Source: CAZKYX01 sp964557125
GTDB lineage: Bacteria > Patescibacteriota > Microgenomatia > Levybacterales > GWA1-39-11
Assembly: GCA_964557125.1 (NCBI GenBank)
Contig: CAZKYX010000016.1
Span: 1-26,130 of the forward strand
Length of the DNA: 26,130 bases
Reading direction: 5' to 3'
Part shown: positions 7,959 through 14,502 of the stretch, piece after piece
Layout of the letters: each line of letters begins with the position of its first letter
Position numbering within the stretch: position 1 is the stretch's first letter
Translations under genes and position numbers: made by a program
The notes under the pieces: model-generated
Told to the model about the DNA's origin: nothing
The model's database searches: none
Seen by the model: only the letters and a program-made list of their open reading frames with translations

Positions 7959-9683
7959 CTAGTGCTTCATTCCAATAATCGTGCGAAGAAAGGATTTCTT
8001 CTTGCTGTCAGTCATAGAAGCGATTTTCATACTCAATGGTCCTCCTTTGCCAGTGGCTGGATTCCATGCAGTGAGTCCTTCCCATGCCTTCTTTGGACCG
8101 AATTGAGCTGCTCCGCTTGCAGCGCCCAGGGCTCTTCCAATTGCAGCGGTGTATTTCATTTCAGGAGCCTTGAATATACTCTTTGTGATGTTAACGGCTT
8201 CTGGAGCAATAAGTATTATGCCGAGCCCAATGATAGACCCCATGGCACTCACATTGCCAGGGTCTCCAATAAGAGGAGGAACGAAGTTACCTACGCTGTC
8301 TTGCTCAAAACCGTGCTGAACAATTCTACCTAACATAAAAAGTATGAGTACTGTAGGAAATGCTGCAAGATTTGCAAGAAGCTTTCGTATCCATGATCCA
8401 AATCCAGCCCCTGAGTTAATAAGACCTAAAGCTATCCAAAAAGGACCAAATACCGCATCTAGAATAATATATATATATGCTTTTATAAGCATTATCCACA
8501 CCCTAAAAAGAGTAGTAATGATAGCAATAGAAATAACGATATAGGCAATGAGACCTGCTAAATAGCCCAGAAGTTTTGAACCCATTGCAAGACCGATAAT
8601 TCCACCAATTCCGCCCCCCCCAGCAGCTACAAGAGGCCCAGCCGCTTTAGCAAACGGCAACTGGGCGATACCTCCTCCAATAAGACCCCCTATAATTGCC
8701 CCAACAAGTGCTGAGAGTGCTCTTCCCCAGCTTCCATCAAAAAGCGAGGATATGGTGCCTTTTATAGTTCCTGCAGCGGGTCCTGCAAGCCCATTTATTC
8801 CCCCAAATCCGCCTACTGCAAAGAAGGGATTGGTATCTATATTGGAATACACAGCAAGGTCTTGAGTCTTGAGAAGAGTGATGGCAAGATAAATTCCCAC
8901 ATACATAAGGTCAATCAAAAATCCGGCAATTGCATATGAAAGGGTGACTAGTATAAGAGCGATAATAATTTTGGGAATTTGATTTTGCACGGTCATAACT
9001 GTTCTCGGATCAATCTTAATTCGAAACATAATCCCAAGTCCTAAGAGAACAAAAACAAATACAAAGAAAAGGTATACGATGTTTCGGAATACTTTCCAAA
9101 GGTCAAGAATTGGCGTAAGAGCTAGATATCCAATACCAGCCCCCCCACCGTTTTTTGACCCTGAACAATAGGCAAGAGAGGGATTGGCTATGCAAGCATT
9201 ACAAACTTCGGGATTTTCGTGGCAAAATAAATCGTTCTTCACATCAACTTGTGCATATGTTTTTTTGGTAATACCAAAATTGCTTGCAACGCTTCTAGCG
9301 TAATGAGTGGAGGAGACAGGAATATTATAGGTAAGACCAATAAGTTGGCCGGTAGCTCCAAGTAACCCGCCGCCGTTCTCAACATATCCAATTTTTCTTG
9401 TTTCCACATCTATTCCAAGGCACTTACCATTCGGGTTAATGGGGTCAGCTCCTGCAATAAGACAGATAACCGATGAGAGTAATTCTATAATAGTGCTTTG
9501 TGTGTAAGTGTGTAAGTTGTTGGGGACATCTAGGTTTGTGTTGCGGGGGAGGGCTTGGGGGGAAGTGTCTGTGGTGGAATTTGCAGCACTTGTTGTTGTT
9601 TGAGCAAAAACAGCGGGCGATGTAAAAAGAAAAAGGCCAAGTGATAAGAGTGAGAGTAGAAGGGTAAAAAATGTTTTTTTCAT
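7959..9683 (-). CDS. VirB6/TrbL-like polytopic membrane protein
   Basis: 574 residues with a clear signal peptide (MKKTFFTLLLSLLSLGLFLF, then TSPAVFAQ). A Ser/Thr-rich segment follows, then a cysteine-rich extracytoplasmic stretch (CHENPEVCNACIANPSLAYC, about residues 153-172). At least five or six membrane helices follow, with a long Gly/Ala-rich pair of segments in the middle (GAIIGGLIGGG and GGGGIGGIIGLAMG) and a charged C-terminal tail. Many helices plus a large periplasmic region is the usual shape of VirB6/TrbL proteins, which form the inner-membrane channel of type IV secretion systems. Together with the pilin-like genes and the VirD4-like ATPase at 23393 it implies such a machine. Sequence divergence in this family is high, so the call is by topology and context. 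A TATATA-containing inverted repeat lies just before its start. Confidence 0.65.
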   Translation of the reverse strand: MKKTFFTLLLSLLSLGLFLFTSPAVFAQTTTSAANSTTDTSPQALPRNTNLDVPNNLHTYTQSTIIELLSSVICLIAGADPINPNGKCLGIDVETRKIGYVENGGGLLGATGQLIGLTYNIPVSSTHYARSVASNFGITKKTYAQVDVKNDLFCHENPEVCNACIANPSLAYCSGSKNGGGAGIGYLALTPILDLWKVFRNIVYLFFVFVFVLLGLGIMFRIKIDPRTVMTVQNQIPKIIIALILVTLSYAIAGFLIDLMYVGIYLAITLLKTQDLAVYSNIDTNPFFAVGGFGGINGLAGPAAGTIKGTISSLFDGSWGRALSALVGAIIGGLIGGGIAQLPFAKAAGPLVAAGGGGIGGIIGLAMGSKLLGYLAGLIAYIVISIAIITTLFRVWIMLIKAYIYIILDAVFGPFWIALGLINSGAGFGSWIRKLLANLAAFPTVLILFMLGRIVQHGFEQDSVGNFVPPLIGDPGNVSAMGSIIGLGIILIAPEAVNITKSIFKAPEMKYTAAIGRALGAASGAAQFGPKKAWEGLTAWNPATGKGGPLSMKIASMTDSKKKSFLRTIIGMKH

Positions 9684-9687
9684 GGCA

Positions 9688-9712
9688 GTGCTTACCTATA
9701 TATAGTAAGCAC
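9688..9712. promoter_or_regulatory. Perfect inverted repeat around TATATATA, possible operator
   Basis: GTGCTTAC (9688-9695) and GTAAGCAC (9705-9712) are perfect 8-bp arms around a 9-nt core of CTATATATA. The core would serve as the -10 region of the VirB6-like gene, whose ATG is at 9683. An operator overlapping a promoter is the simplest reading; as RNA it would form a hairpin over the start. Confidence 0.5.
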
Positions 9713-9755
9713 ATTTAAGTATGTATAAACGGTAAGGGAAAATCAAGTTTCTTTC

Positions 9756-9784
9756 TTGACACGGAAAACTTCGTGGGGTAGTAT
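9756..9784 (+). promoter_or_regulatory. Promoter of the DUF5667-type gene
   Basis: TTGACA (9756-9761), 17-nt spacer, TAGTAT (9779-9784). Transcription would start about 4 nt before the ATG at 9795, giving a near-leaderless message. The TTG that could be read as an earlier start codon is the -35 box itself. Confidence 0.65.
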
Positions 9785-9794
9785 AGGATACTCT

Positions 9795-10424
9795 ATGAAA
9801 AAGACTGTTACTGCCGTCTTTTCGCTACTTTTAACCTTCTCTTTTGTTGCCCTTTTTCTTGCGCCAAAATCTCACGGACAAGTTCACACAAACAACGAGC
9901 AAAGTGTTCTCACCCGCGATATATCTGTAGGGAAAGCCGATGCTACCATGAGCGCTCTTCCCCAACGCGTAAATTATGAACTAGCATATCCGGGGATCCT
10001 TCCCGACAACCCCCTCTATTTTCTGAAGATGATACGAGACAAAATAGTAAAAGTATTAATTACAGATACGTTAAAAAAAGCAGAATTTAATTTGCTAAAT
10101 GCGGAAAAGAGAATGTATGCAGCGCAATTTCTTGTTGATAAAAAGAAATTTGATTTGGCAATTACCACAGCATCAAAATCAAATAATTATTTTGATGAAG
10201 CAATTTTTGAAATGAAAAATATCCAATCAAGAACTTCAGAAACCCTTCCACTTTTACAAAAAATGAAGACAGTAATTTCCAAAAATGAAGAGGTTCTTTC
10301 AGATCTAATAAAAGCAACAAATGGTACTACGAAGAGTGCATTTATCGAAGAGGAGAAAAGAGCCAAAAAATTGGAAAATTCTGTAGACAAATTAGTACTA
10401 GAAAAGAGTAGCAAAAAGAAATAA
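9795..10424 (+). CDS. Secreted helical protein, DUF5667-like
   Basis: 209 residues starting at ATG 9795. A signal peptide (MKKTVTAVFSLLLTFSFVAL, then FLAPKSHGQ) precedes the mature protein. The motif YPGILPDNPLYFLKMIRDK is the hallmark I associate with DUF5667, a domain of secreted proteins in Gram-positive bacteria and Patescibacteria. The remainder is predicted to be all-helical, with regularly spaced Lys/Glu and a lysine-rich C-terminus (KSSKKK). It is expected to act outside the cytoplasmic membrane; the biochemical function of the family is unknown. It is monocistronic, divergent from the VirB6-like gene, and shares a 111-nt intergenic region with it. Codon use resembles the neighbours. 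No catalytic motif is visible. Confidence 0.7.
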   Translation: MKKTVTAVFSLLLTFSFVALFLAPKSHGQVHTNNEQSVLTRDISVGKADATMSALPQRVNYELAYPGILPDNPLYFLKMIRDKIVKVLITDTLKKAEFNLLNAEKRMYAAQFLVDKKKFDLAITTASKSNNYFDEAIFEMKNIQSRTSETLPLLQKMKTVISKNEEVLSDLIKATNGTTKSAFIEEEKRAKKLENSVDKLVLEKSSKKK

Positions 10425-10485
10425 TAGAACACAGAATATACCCACCTATTTGCGAGCTATTCTTCATGGAATTTCTTGATAGTAA

Positions 10486-10494
10486 TTTTGAGGC
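10486..10494 (-). repeat. GCCTCAAAA intergenic motif, copy 2
   Basis: Reads TTTTGAGGC on the plus strand and continues as TAG, giving the longer form CTAGCCTCAAAA on the minus strand. The copy at 17790 shares that extended form. Confidence 0.5.
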
Positions 10495-10534
10495 TAGCTT
10501 GAATATTGCGTCAGTTTGATGTATTTATTTATAG

Positions 10535-10563
10535 TTGACACCGCAGATTTAGTGGCTTACGAT
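10535..10563 (+). promoter_or_regulatory. Promoter of the nrdR-reductase operon
   Basis: TTGACA (10535-10540), exactly 17 nt, TACGAT (10558-10563). It is overlapped by the first NrdR-box-like site, and the second lies at the expected transcription start. The leader to nrdR would be about 120 nt. No other gene-like feature is seen in 10425-10693. Confidence 0.65.
10538..10555. promoter_or_regulatory. NrdR-box-like site 1
   Basis: ACAC-N10-GTGG, resembling the ACAC...GTGT outer edges of the NrdR-box consensus. It overlaps the -35 box and the promoter spacer. A 16-nt gap separates it from site 2, which matches the usual 15-16 nt linker of paired NrdR boxes. Confidence 0.55.
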
Positions 10564-10571
10564 TGTTCATG

Positions 10572-10588
10572 ACACTAAATAGATGTGT
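10572..10588. promoter_or_regulatory. NrdR-box-like site 2
   Basis: ACACTAAATAGATGTGT has ACAC/GTGT ends and an AT-rich core as in the NrdR box (consensus about 16 bp; this is 17). It begins 8 nt after the -10 hexamer, so a bound repressor would cover the transcription start. Confidence 0.65.
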
Positions 10589-10693
10589 TTTGAATTAAGT
10601 TCAAGAGCTTCTAGAAAGTTAGCACATTTCAAAATTAACCGAGGAAAAATAGGTAAAATGAAGCTAATTTGTGAGTTTTTTATATAAATAAAC

Positions 10694-11143
10694 ATGCATT
10701 GTCCATATTGCGCAAGCCAACAAACAGAAGTAGTCGAAACACGCGTCTCTGAAGATGGGAGTAATACACGAAGAAGGAGACTTTGCAGTGCATGCAAAAA
10801 GCGTTTTACGACGTATGAGCGAATTGAAAATATTACTCTTATTATAAGAAAGAAAGACGGAAGGAGTGAACAATTTAGTCGTGAAAAACTCAAGATGGGG
10901 ATTTTAAAATCTTGCGAAAAGACAAAAGTCACCATAGAGCAAATTAACGTCATCGTTGATGAAGTAGAAAGAGAATTATTAAGCGAAGACTCGGTAGAAA
11001 TAGATAGCAAGAAAATCGGGCGGCTCGTAGCTACACGCCTAAAGAAAATAGACAAAGTTGCATACATCAGATTTTCAAGCGTCTTTAAACATTTTGTAGA
11101 TGTAGAAGATTTTGAAAAAGAAGTTAAAAAATTAATAGGATGA
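10694..11143 (+). CDS. nrdR: Ribonucleotide reductase regulator NrdR
   Basis: 149 residues, the usual NrdR length. The N-terminal zinc ribbon has four cysteines in two pairs (MHCPYCAS at residues 3 and 6; RLCSACKKRF at about 31 and 34), followed by TTYERIE. The ATP-cone domain covers about residues 50-140 (IIRKKDGRSEQFSREKLKMG, then VYIRF-like AYIRFSSVFKHF). NrdR binds dATP/ATP through the ATP-cone and represses ribonucleotide reductase genes by binding paired NrdR boxes. Two such sites lie in its own promoter. The B12-dependent reductase follows 91 nt downstream on the same strand, so they probably share a transcript and NrdR regulates both. No convincing ribosome binding site precedes the ATG. 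Confidence 0.95.
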   Translation: MHCPYCASQQTEVVETRVSEDGSNTRRRRLCSACKKRFTTYERIENITLIIRKKDGRSEQFSREKLKMGILKSCEKTKVTIEQINVIVDEVERELLSEDSVEIDSKKIGRLVATRLKKIDKVAYIRFSSVFKHFVDVEDFEKEVKKLIG

Positions 11144-11145
11144 AA

Positions 11146-11226
11146 AATGACTAAATAGATAACATAGCTAGAATAGCTGAATGGTTTTAAGAACTATACG
11201 ACCATGTAACTATTTAACCATTAATA
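11146..11226. repeat. Degenerate inverted repeat, copy B
   Basis: The left arm (11146-11178) and right arm (11192-11222) are imperfect reverse complements over about 31 nt with a 13-nt loop. Words such as CATAGCTAG, AATAGCTGAATGG and CCATGTAACTATTTAACC are shared with copies A and C. It fills the gap between nrdR and the reductase. The in-frame ATG at 11181 falls in its loop, so the residues it would add to the reductase are repeat-derived. Confidence 0.65.
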
Positions 11227-11234
11227 TAAAACGT

Positions 11235-13628
11235 ATGATACTCGAAGGAATTAGACAAAAAGTTTTTATCGACCGTTATTCATTAAAGGATAAGGACGGC
11301 ACTCCTATTGAAAGCACTCCTGAGGAAATGTGGAGAAGAGTTGCAAAAGGAATTGCAGGACAAGAAAAGACAGCCGCTAGCAAAAAGAAATGGGAAGAGA
11401 AATTCTATACTATTCTTGAAGATTTTAAATTCGTCCCTGGTGGAAGAATTCTTTCAGGAGCCGGCACAGGATATCAAGTAACCTACTTTAATTGTTTTGT
11501 TATTCCATCCCCTAAGGATTCACGAGAAGGCATTCTAGATAGTCTCAAGCAATTGGTTGAAATACAATCCCGTTCAGGTGGTGTAGGACTCAATCTCTCG
11601 TCATTAAGGCCCAGAGGCGCGAGAGTGAAAAAGGTGAATGGTACTTCATCAGGACCTGTTACGTGGGCCGGACTATTCTCATACGCAACGCATGACGTTG
11701 TCCAACAAGGCGGAACCAGAAGGGGGGCAACTATGCTTATGCTTTGGGATTGGCACCCTGACATAGAGGAATTTATTACTGTAAAAGAGGACCTTTCAAA
11801 GATAAACGGTGCAAACCTATCTGTATGTGTGTCTGACTCTTTTATGGAAGCGGTAAAAGCTGACGGTGACTGGCAACTGGTATACCCAGACCTTGATGAC
11901 CCTATGTATGACGATAAGTGGGATGGCGATTTGGAGACATGGAAAAAATTAGGCGGAAAAGTGAAAATTCATAAAACAGTTAAGGCCCGCGAAATGTGGG
12001 ATTTGATATGTACAGCAGCATGGAAGAGTGCAGAGCCTGGACTTCACTTTCTCGAGCGCTCAAACAAGCAAAGCAATACCCACTATTTCGAAAGACTTAT
12101 TGCTACAAACCCATGCGGAGAGCAACCATTAGGTGGATGGGCTGTATGTAATTTGGGAGCAATGAATTTGGCAGCATATGTCAAAAATGAAGCATTTGAT
12201 TTTGAAAACTTTGGAAACGACGTGAAGGTTGCAATGCGACTTTTGGATAATGTAATTGATGATACGTATTATTTCTTCAAAGAGAATGAAAAGTGTGCAA
12301 AGGATATTAGAAGAACTGGACTTGGAATCATGGGACTTGCTGACGCGCTTATTATGATGAAAATGCGTTACGGAAGCGAAGAAGCAATGCCAACCATTGA
12401 AAAGATTTTTCAAGTACTTCGAGATAATGCATACGATGCGTCCTCAGACATAGCAAAAGAAAAGGGAGTATTCCCAAAGTTTGATAAAGAGAGGTACATG
12501 GAGGGGTATCACATTAAAGCGCTTCCAAAAAAACTCAGAGAAAAAATTGCTGCGCAAGGAATTCGAAATGCAGTGCTTTTAACTATTGCTCCAACTGGCA
12601 CCACAAGTCTTTTGTCGGGTGTTTCATCAGGAGTCGAGCCAGTATATGAATTTACTTTTGTGAGACGTGATAGAACAGGGGAGCACATAATGTATCATCC
12701 TCTTTTTGAAGAGTGGAAAAAGCAAAACCCCGAAGTTGAAAAGCCAGAATATTTTGTAAGCGCAAATGACTTAACGCCAATTGAGCATGTAAGCGTGCAG
12801 GCAGTAGCCCAAAAATATATTGACTCATCAATTTCAAAGACGGTAAATGCTCCAAACGCCCATACGATTGATGACGTAAAAACGCTTTATATGATGGCTT
12901 ATGAAATGGGACTCAAGGGAATTACCTATATGAGAGATGGTTCTCGAGAAGGAGTTCTTTCAAGAGTTGATGACAAGAAGAAGGAAGAAGAGGTAAAGCA
13001 ACAAGCACAAGTAAATCCAATTCGAAAAAGACCGATGCTTTTGCAGGGAACGACGCACGAAACCCAAACGCCATTGGGAAATACTTTTATTACTATAAAT
13101 AATGACAGCCAAGGCGCACCATTTGAAATATTTATTAATTCTGGAAAATCAGGCTCAGATGTTATGGCTATGTCTGAGGCTTTAGGAAGAATTATGTCAA
13201 TGGTTCTTAGAATGCAAAGCCCCATTGAGCCCCGAGAGCGAGTACGTGAAATTATTGGACAGTTGTCAGGCATTGGAGGAGGCCGTTCTGTAGGGTTTGG
13301 ACCCAACAGAGTGCGCTCTCTTCCTGATGCTGTTGCAAAAGTCTTGGCTGAGCATTTTGAATTTAGAGTAAATGGACACGTTGCCGACAGAAGCGTTCCG
13401 GTTATCCCTGCAGATGCGCCTACTGTATCAAGCAGTAATGGCCATTCAAATGTAACAACTGTTTCAGAGAGTCCTACAGTAGCACCTGTTCTGCATGCAG
13501 TACAGGCTGCACCAACTGGCGTTTCGAAAACTGCAAATGCAGACCTTTGCCCAATTTGTGGGGCTGCTGCTTTTGTTCACGAAGAAGGGTGTGCTAAATG
13601 CTACGCTTGCGGACATGCAGAATGCTAA
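11235..13628 (+). CDS. nrdJ: Adenosylcobalamin-dependent (class II) ribonucleotide reductase
   Basis: 797 residues from ATG 11235. The earlier in-frame ATG at 11181 lies inside a repeat, and the family's conserved start (IRQKVFIDRYSLKD) begins here. It reduces ribonucleotides to deoxyribonucleotides using a radical from adenosylcobalamin. Key residues are visible: FNCF gives Cys87; NPCGE gives Asn292, Cys294 (thiyl radical site) and Glu296; and CNLGAMN gives Cys305 (redox pair with Cys87). The 294-to-305 spacing equals that of the characterised Thermotoga enzyme. Other conserved blocks are SGGVGLNLSSLRPRGARV, GTTSLLSGVSSGVEP and the C-terminal zinc-ribbon cysteines CPIC...CAKCYACGHAEC. The subunit is full length, with no intein. 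It lies after nrdR and directly before a cobalamin riboswitch and an adenosyltransferase gene. A 27-bp copy of its 3' end is repeated downstream. Confidence 0.95.
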   Translation: MILEGIRQKVFIDRYSLKDKDGTPIESTPEEMWRRVAKGIAGQEKTAASKKKWEEKFYTILEDFKFVPGGRILSGAGTGYQVTYFNCFVIPSPKDSREGILDSLKQLVEIQSRSGGVGLNLSSLRPRGARVKKVNGTSSGPVTWAGLFSYATHDVVQQGGTRRGATMLMLWDWHPDIEEFITVKEDLSKINGANLSVCVSDSFMEAVKADGDWQLVYPDLDDPMYDDKWDGDLETWKKLGGKVKIHKTVKAREMWDLICTAAWKSAEPGLHFLERSNKQSNTHYFERLIATNPCGEQPLGGWAVCNLGAMNLAAYVKNEAFDFENFGNDVKVAMRLLDNVIDDTYYFFKENEKCAKDIRRTGLGIMGLADALIMMKMRYGSEEAMPTIEKIFQVLRDNAYDASSDIAKEKGVFPKFDKERYMEGYHIKALPKKLREKIAAQGIRNAVLLTIAPTGTTSLLSGVSSGVEPVYEFTFVRRDRTGEHIMYHPLFEEWKKQNPEVEKPEYFVSANDLTPIEHVSVQAVAQKYIDSSISKTVNAPNAHTIDDVKTLYMMAYEMGLKGITYMRDGSREGVLSRVDDKKKEEEVKQQAQVNPIRKRPMLLQGTTHETQTPLGNTFITINNDSQGAPFEIFINSGKSGSDVMAMSEALGRIMSMVLRMQSPIEPRERVREIIGQLSGIGGGRSVGFGPNRVRSLPDAVAKVLAEHFEFRVNGHVADRSVPVIPADAPTVSSSNGHSNVTTVSESPTVAPVLHAVQAAPTGVSKTANADLCPICGAAAFVHEEGCAKCYACGHAEC
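13602..13628 (+). repeat. 27-bp 3' end of the reductase gene, first copy
   Basis: Codes for the final YACGHAEC and the stop. It is repeated at 13663-13689 with a single G-to-T difference, an offset of 61 bp. Confidence 0.85.
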
Positions 13629-13662
13629 TCTCCCGCAAGGGCAAGGTTAGCGAAGCTGTTCT

Positions 13663-13689
13663 TACGCTTGCTGACATGCAGAATGCTAA
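13663..13689 (+). repeat. 27-bp duplicate of the reductase 3' end
   Basis: 26 of 27 bases match 13602-13628; the single change turns the TGC-GGA junction into an in-frame TGA. It lies outside any gene. The following bases carry three ACTAG words (13697, 13704, 13718), a low-complexity tract. Confidence 0.85.
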
Positions 13690-13754
13690 GTTAGAGACTA
13701 GACACTAGAAAATAGGTACTAGTAAAAGATGATGGTAGTTAAGTAAAATATTTT

Positions 13755-13860
13755 ATACAGGAAATCATGGTGTAAATCCATGGCTGTGCCGCAACTGTTA
13801 AAGCCAGAAAACTAAAATCCGCAAATGCGGAAAATCCCGAGCAGGAAACAAGTATTTTAA
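13755..13860 (+). ncRNA. Cobalamin riboswitch
   Basis: The conserved core is present in order: AGGAAATCATGGTG, AAATCCATGGCTG, then CCGCAACTGT and AAAGCCAG, and a distal arm with the pair ATCCGC/GCGGA. These match the Rfam-type cobalamin element (GGTG..AAATCC..GCTG..CCGCAACTGT). It is followed at once by an intrinsic terminator, so it most likely acts by B12-dependent transcription attenuation of the adenosyltransferase gene. Boundaries are approximate. Confidence 0.9.
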
Positions 13861-13865
13861 TTTGT

Positions 13866-13891
13866 AACCTCCTCGAAAAGGAGGTTTTTTT
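13866..13891 (+). terminator. Intrinsic terminator of the riboswitch expression platform
   Basis: An 8-bp perfect stem (AACCTCCT 13866-13873 with AGGAGGTT 13879-13886), loop CGAAA, with a run of seven T at 13885-13891. The descending arm contains AAGGAGG, a perfect Shine-Dalgarno sequence, so the same hairpin could also hide a ribosome binding site. Confidence 0.85.
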
Positions 13892-13927
13892 ATGGCAAAG
13901 AAACATTTTAACTATGCAGCCATGTAG
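13892..13927 (+). CDS. Possible 11-codon ORF behind the riboswitch Shine-Dalgarno
   Basis: ATG at 13892 stands 7 nt after GGAGG and opens a reading frame MAKKHFNYAAM that stops at 13925. Its distal half is made of repeat copy C. It is either a short regulatory ORF or a remnant of the original gene start, displaced when the repeat arrived. There is no evidence that it is translated. Confidence 0.2.
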   Translation: MAKKHFNYAAM

Positions 13928-13944
13928 CCATTCAACAATTTATC
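13910..13944 (+). repeat. Degenerate repeat, copy C (single arm)
   Basis: 35 nt matching the right arm of copy A (1941-1975) at 28 positions, with core CCATGTAGC.ATTC.ACAAT. Only one arm is present. It ends one base before the ATG of the adenosyltransferase gene, as copy B ends 8 bases before that of the reductase. Confidence 0.65.
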
Positions 13945-13945
13945 A

Positions 13946-14500
13946 ATGAGCATATATACAAAAAAAGGAGACAAAGGAAGAACATCTTTAGGAAGTGGCG
14001 TTAAGGTGTCAAAAGACTCAGTGCGAGTTAGTGCGTATGGCACTATTGATGAATTAAATGCGACGCTTGGTGTTGCCAACAGCTACTGCAGTGAATTAAA
14101 GAAGGGATACGCGAAATATTTGGAAGAGATAGGGCATCAAGTTCAGGACGACTTATTTTCAATTGGTTCATATTTATCAAATCCGGCAAATGCAAACCTT
14201 ATTACAGAATTACCGCAAAAAACATTGGTATTTGAAAAATATATTGACGAAATGACAGAAAAAATGCCCGAGCTTACAAATTTTATATTACCAATCGGCA
14301 CAGTATTATCTTCCCAACTACAGGTATGTAGGGCAGTATCACGAAGAGCAGAACGGTCTATTGTGACATTGGCAAACAAAGAAAAAATGAATGAAGCAGT
14401 CTTGCAATATATCAATAGACTGTCTGACTTACTTTTTACCATGAGTAGGTTTGCAAATCATAATGAGCACGTTAGTGAAGTGATTTGGAAGAGAAGATAG
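13946..14500 (+). CDS. pduO: PduO-type cob(I)alamin adenosyltransferase
   Basis: 184 residues, normal for the family. The N-terminal ATP-binding motif YTKKGDKGRTSLGSG (residues 4-18) is the PduO signature. Further family blocks are YGTIDELNATLG (residues 32-43), RRAERSIVTL and the C-terminal INRLSDLLFTMSRFAN. The enzyme transfers the adenosyl group of ATP to cob(I)alamin to make adenosylcobalamin, the cofactor of the reductase encoded just upstream. It acts in the cytoplasm. Expression is very likely under the riboswitch and terminator at 13755-13891, which would switch it off when B12 is plentiful. No Shine-Dalgarno stands before this ATG; the nearest one lies in the terminator arm 60 nt upstream, with repeat copy C between. 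The next gene starts 2 nt after its stop. Confidence 0.93.
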   Translation: MSIYTKKGDKGRTSLGSGVKVSKDSVRVSAYGTIDELNATLGVANSYCSELKKGYAKYLEEIGHQVQDDLFSIGSYLSNPANANLITELPQKTLVFEKYIDEMTEKMPELTNFILPIGTVLSSQLQVCRAVSRRAERSIVTLANKEKMNEAVLQYINRLSDLLFTMSRFANHNEHVSEVIWKRR

Positions 14501-14502
14501 TT

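Noticed and set aside
9756..9794. TTG start for the DUF5667-type gene
   Set aside because: This TTG is the first base of a perfect -35 hexamer; the signal peptide begins at the ATG at 9795.
10425..10534. Possible hidden gene or RNA between the DUF5667-type gene and the nrdR promoter
   Set aside because: No reading frame, stable stem or terminator could be seen; only the GCCTCAAAA motif stands out.
11181..11234. N-terminal extension of the reductase from an upstream ATG
   Set aside because: The extra 18 residues are encoded by the intergenic repeat and do not resemble the family's start, which begins at 11235.
14485..14502. TTG start six codons earlier for the zinc-ribbon protein
   Set aside because: It would overlap the adenosyltransferase gene; the ATG two bases after that gene's stop is a standard reinitiation site.
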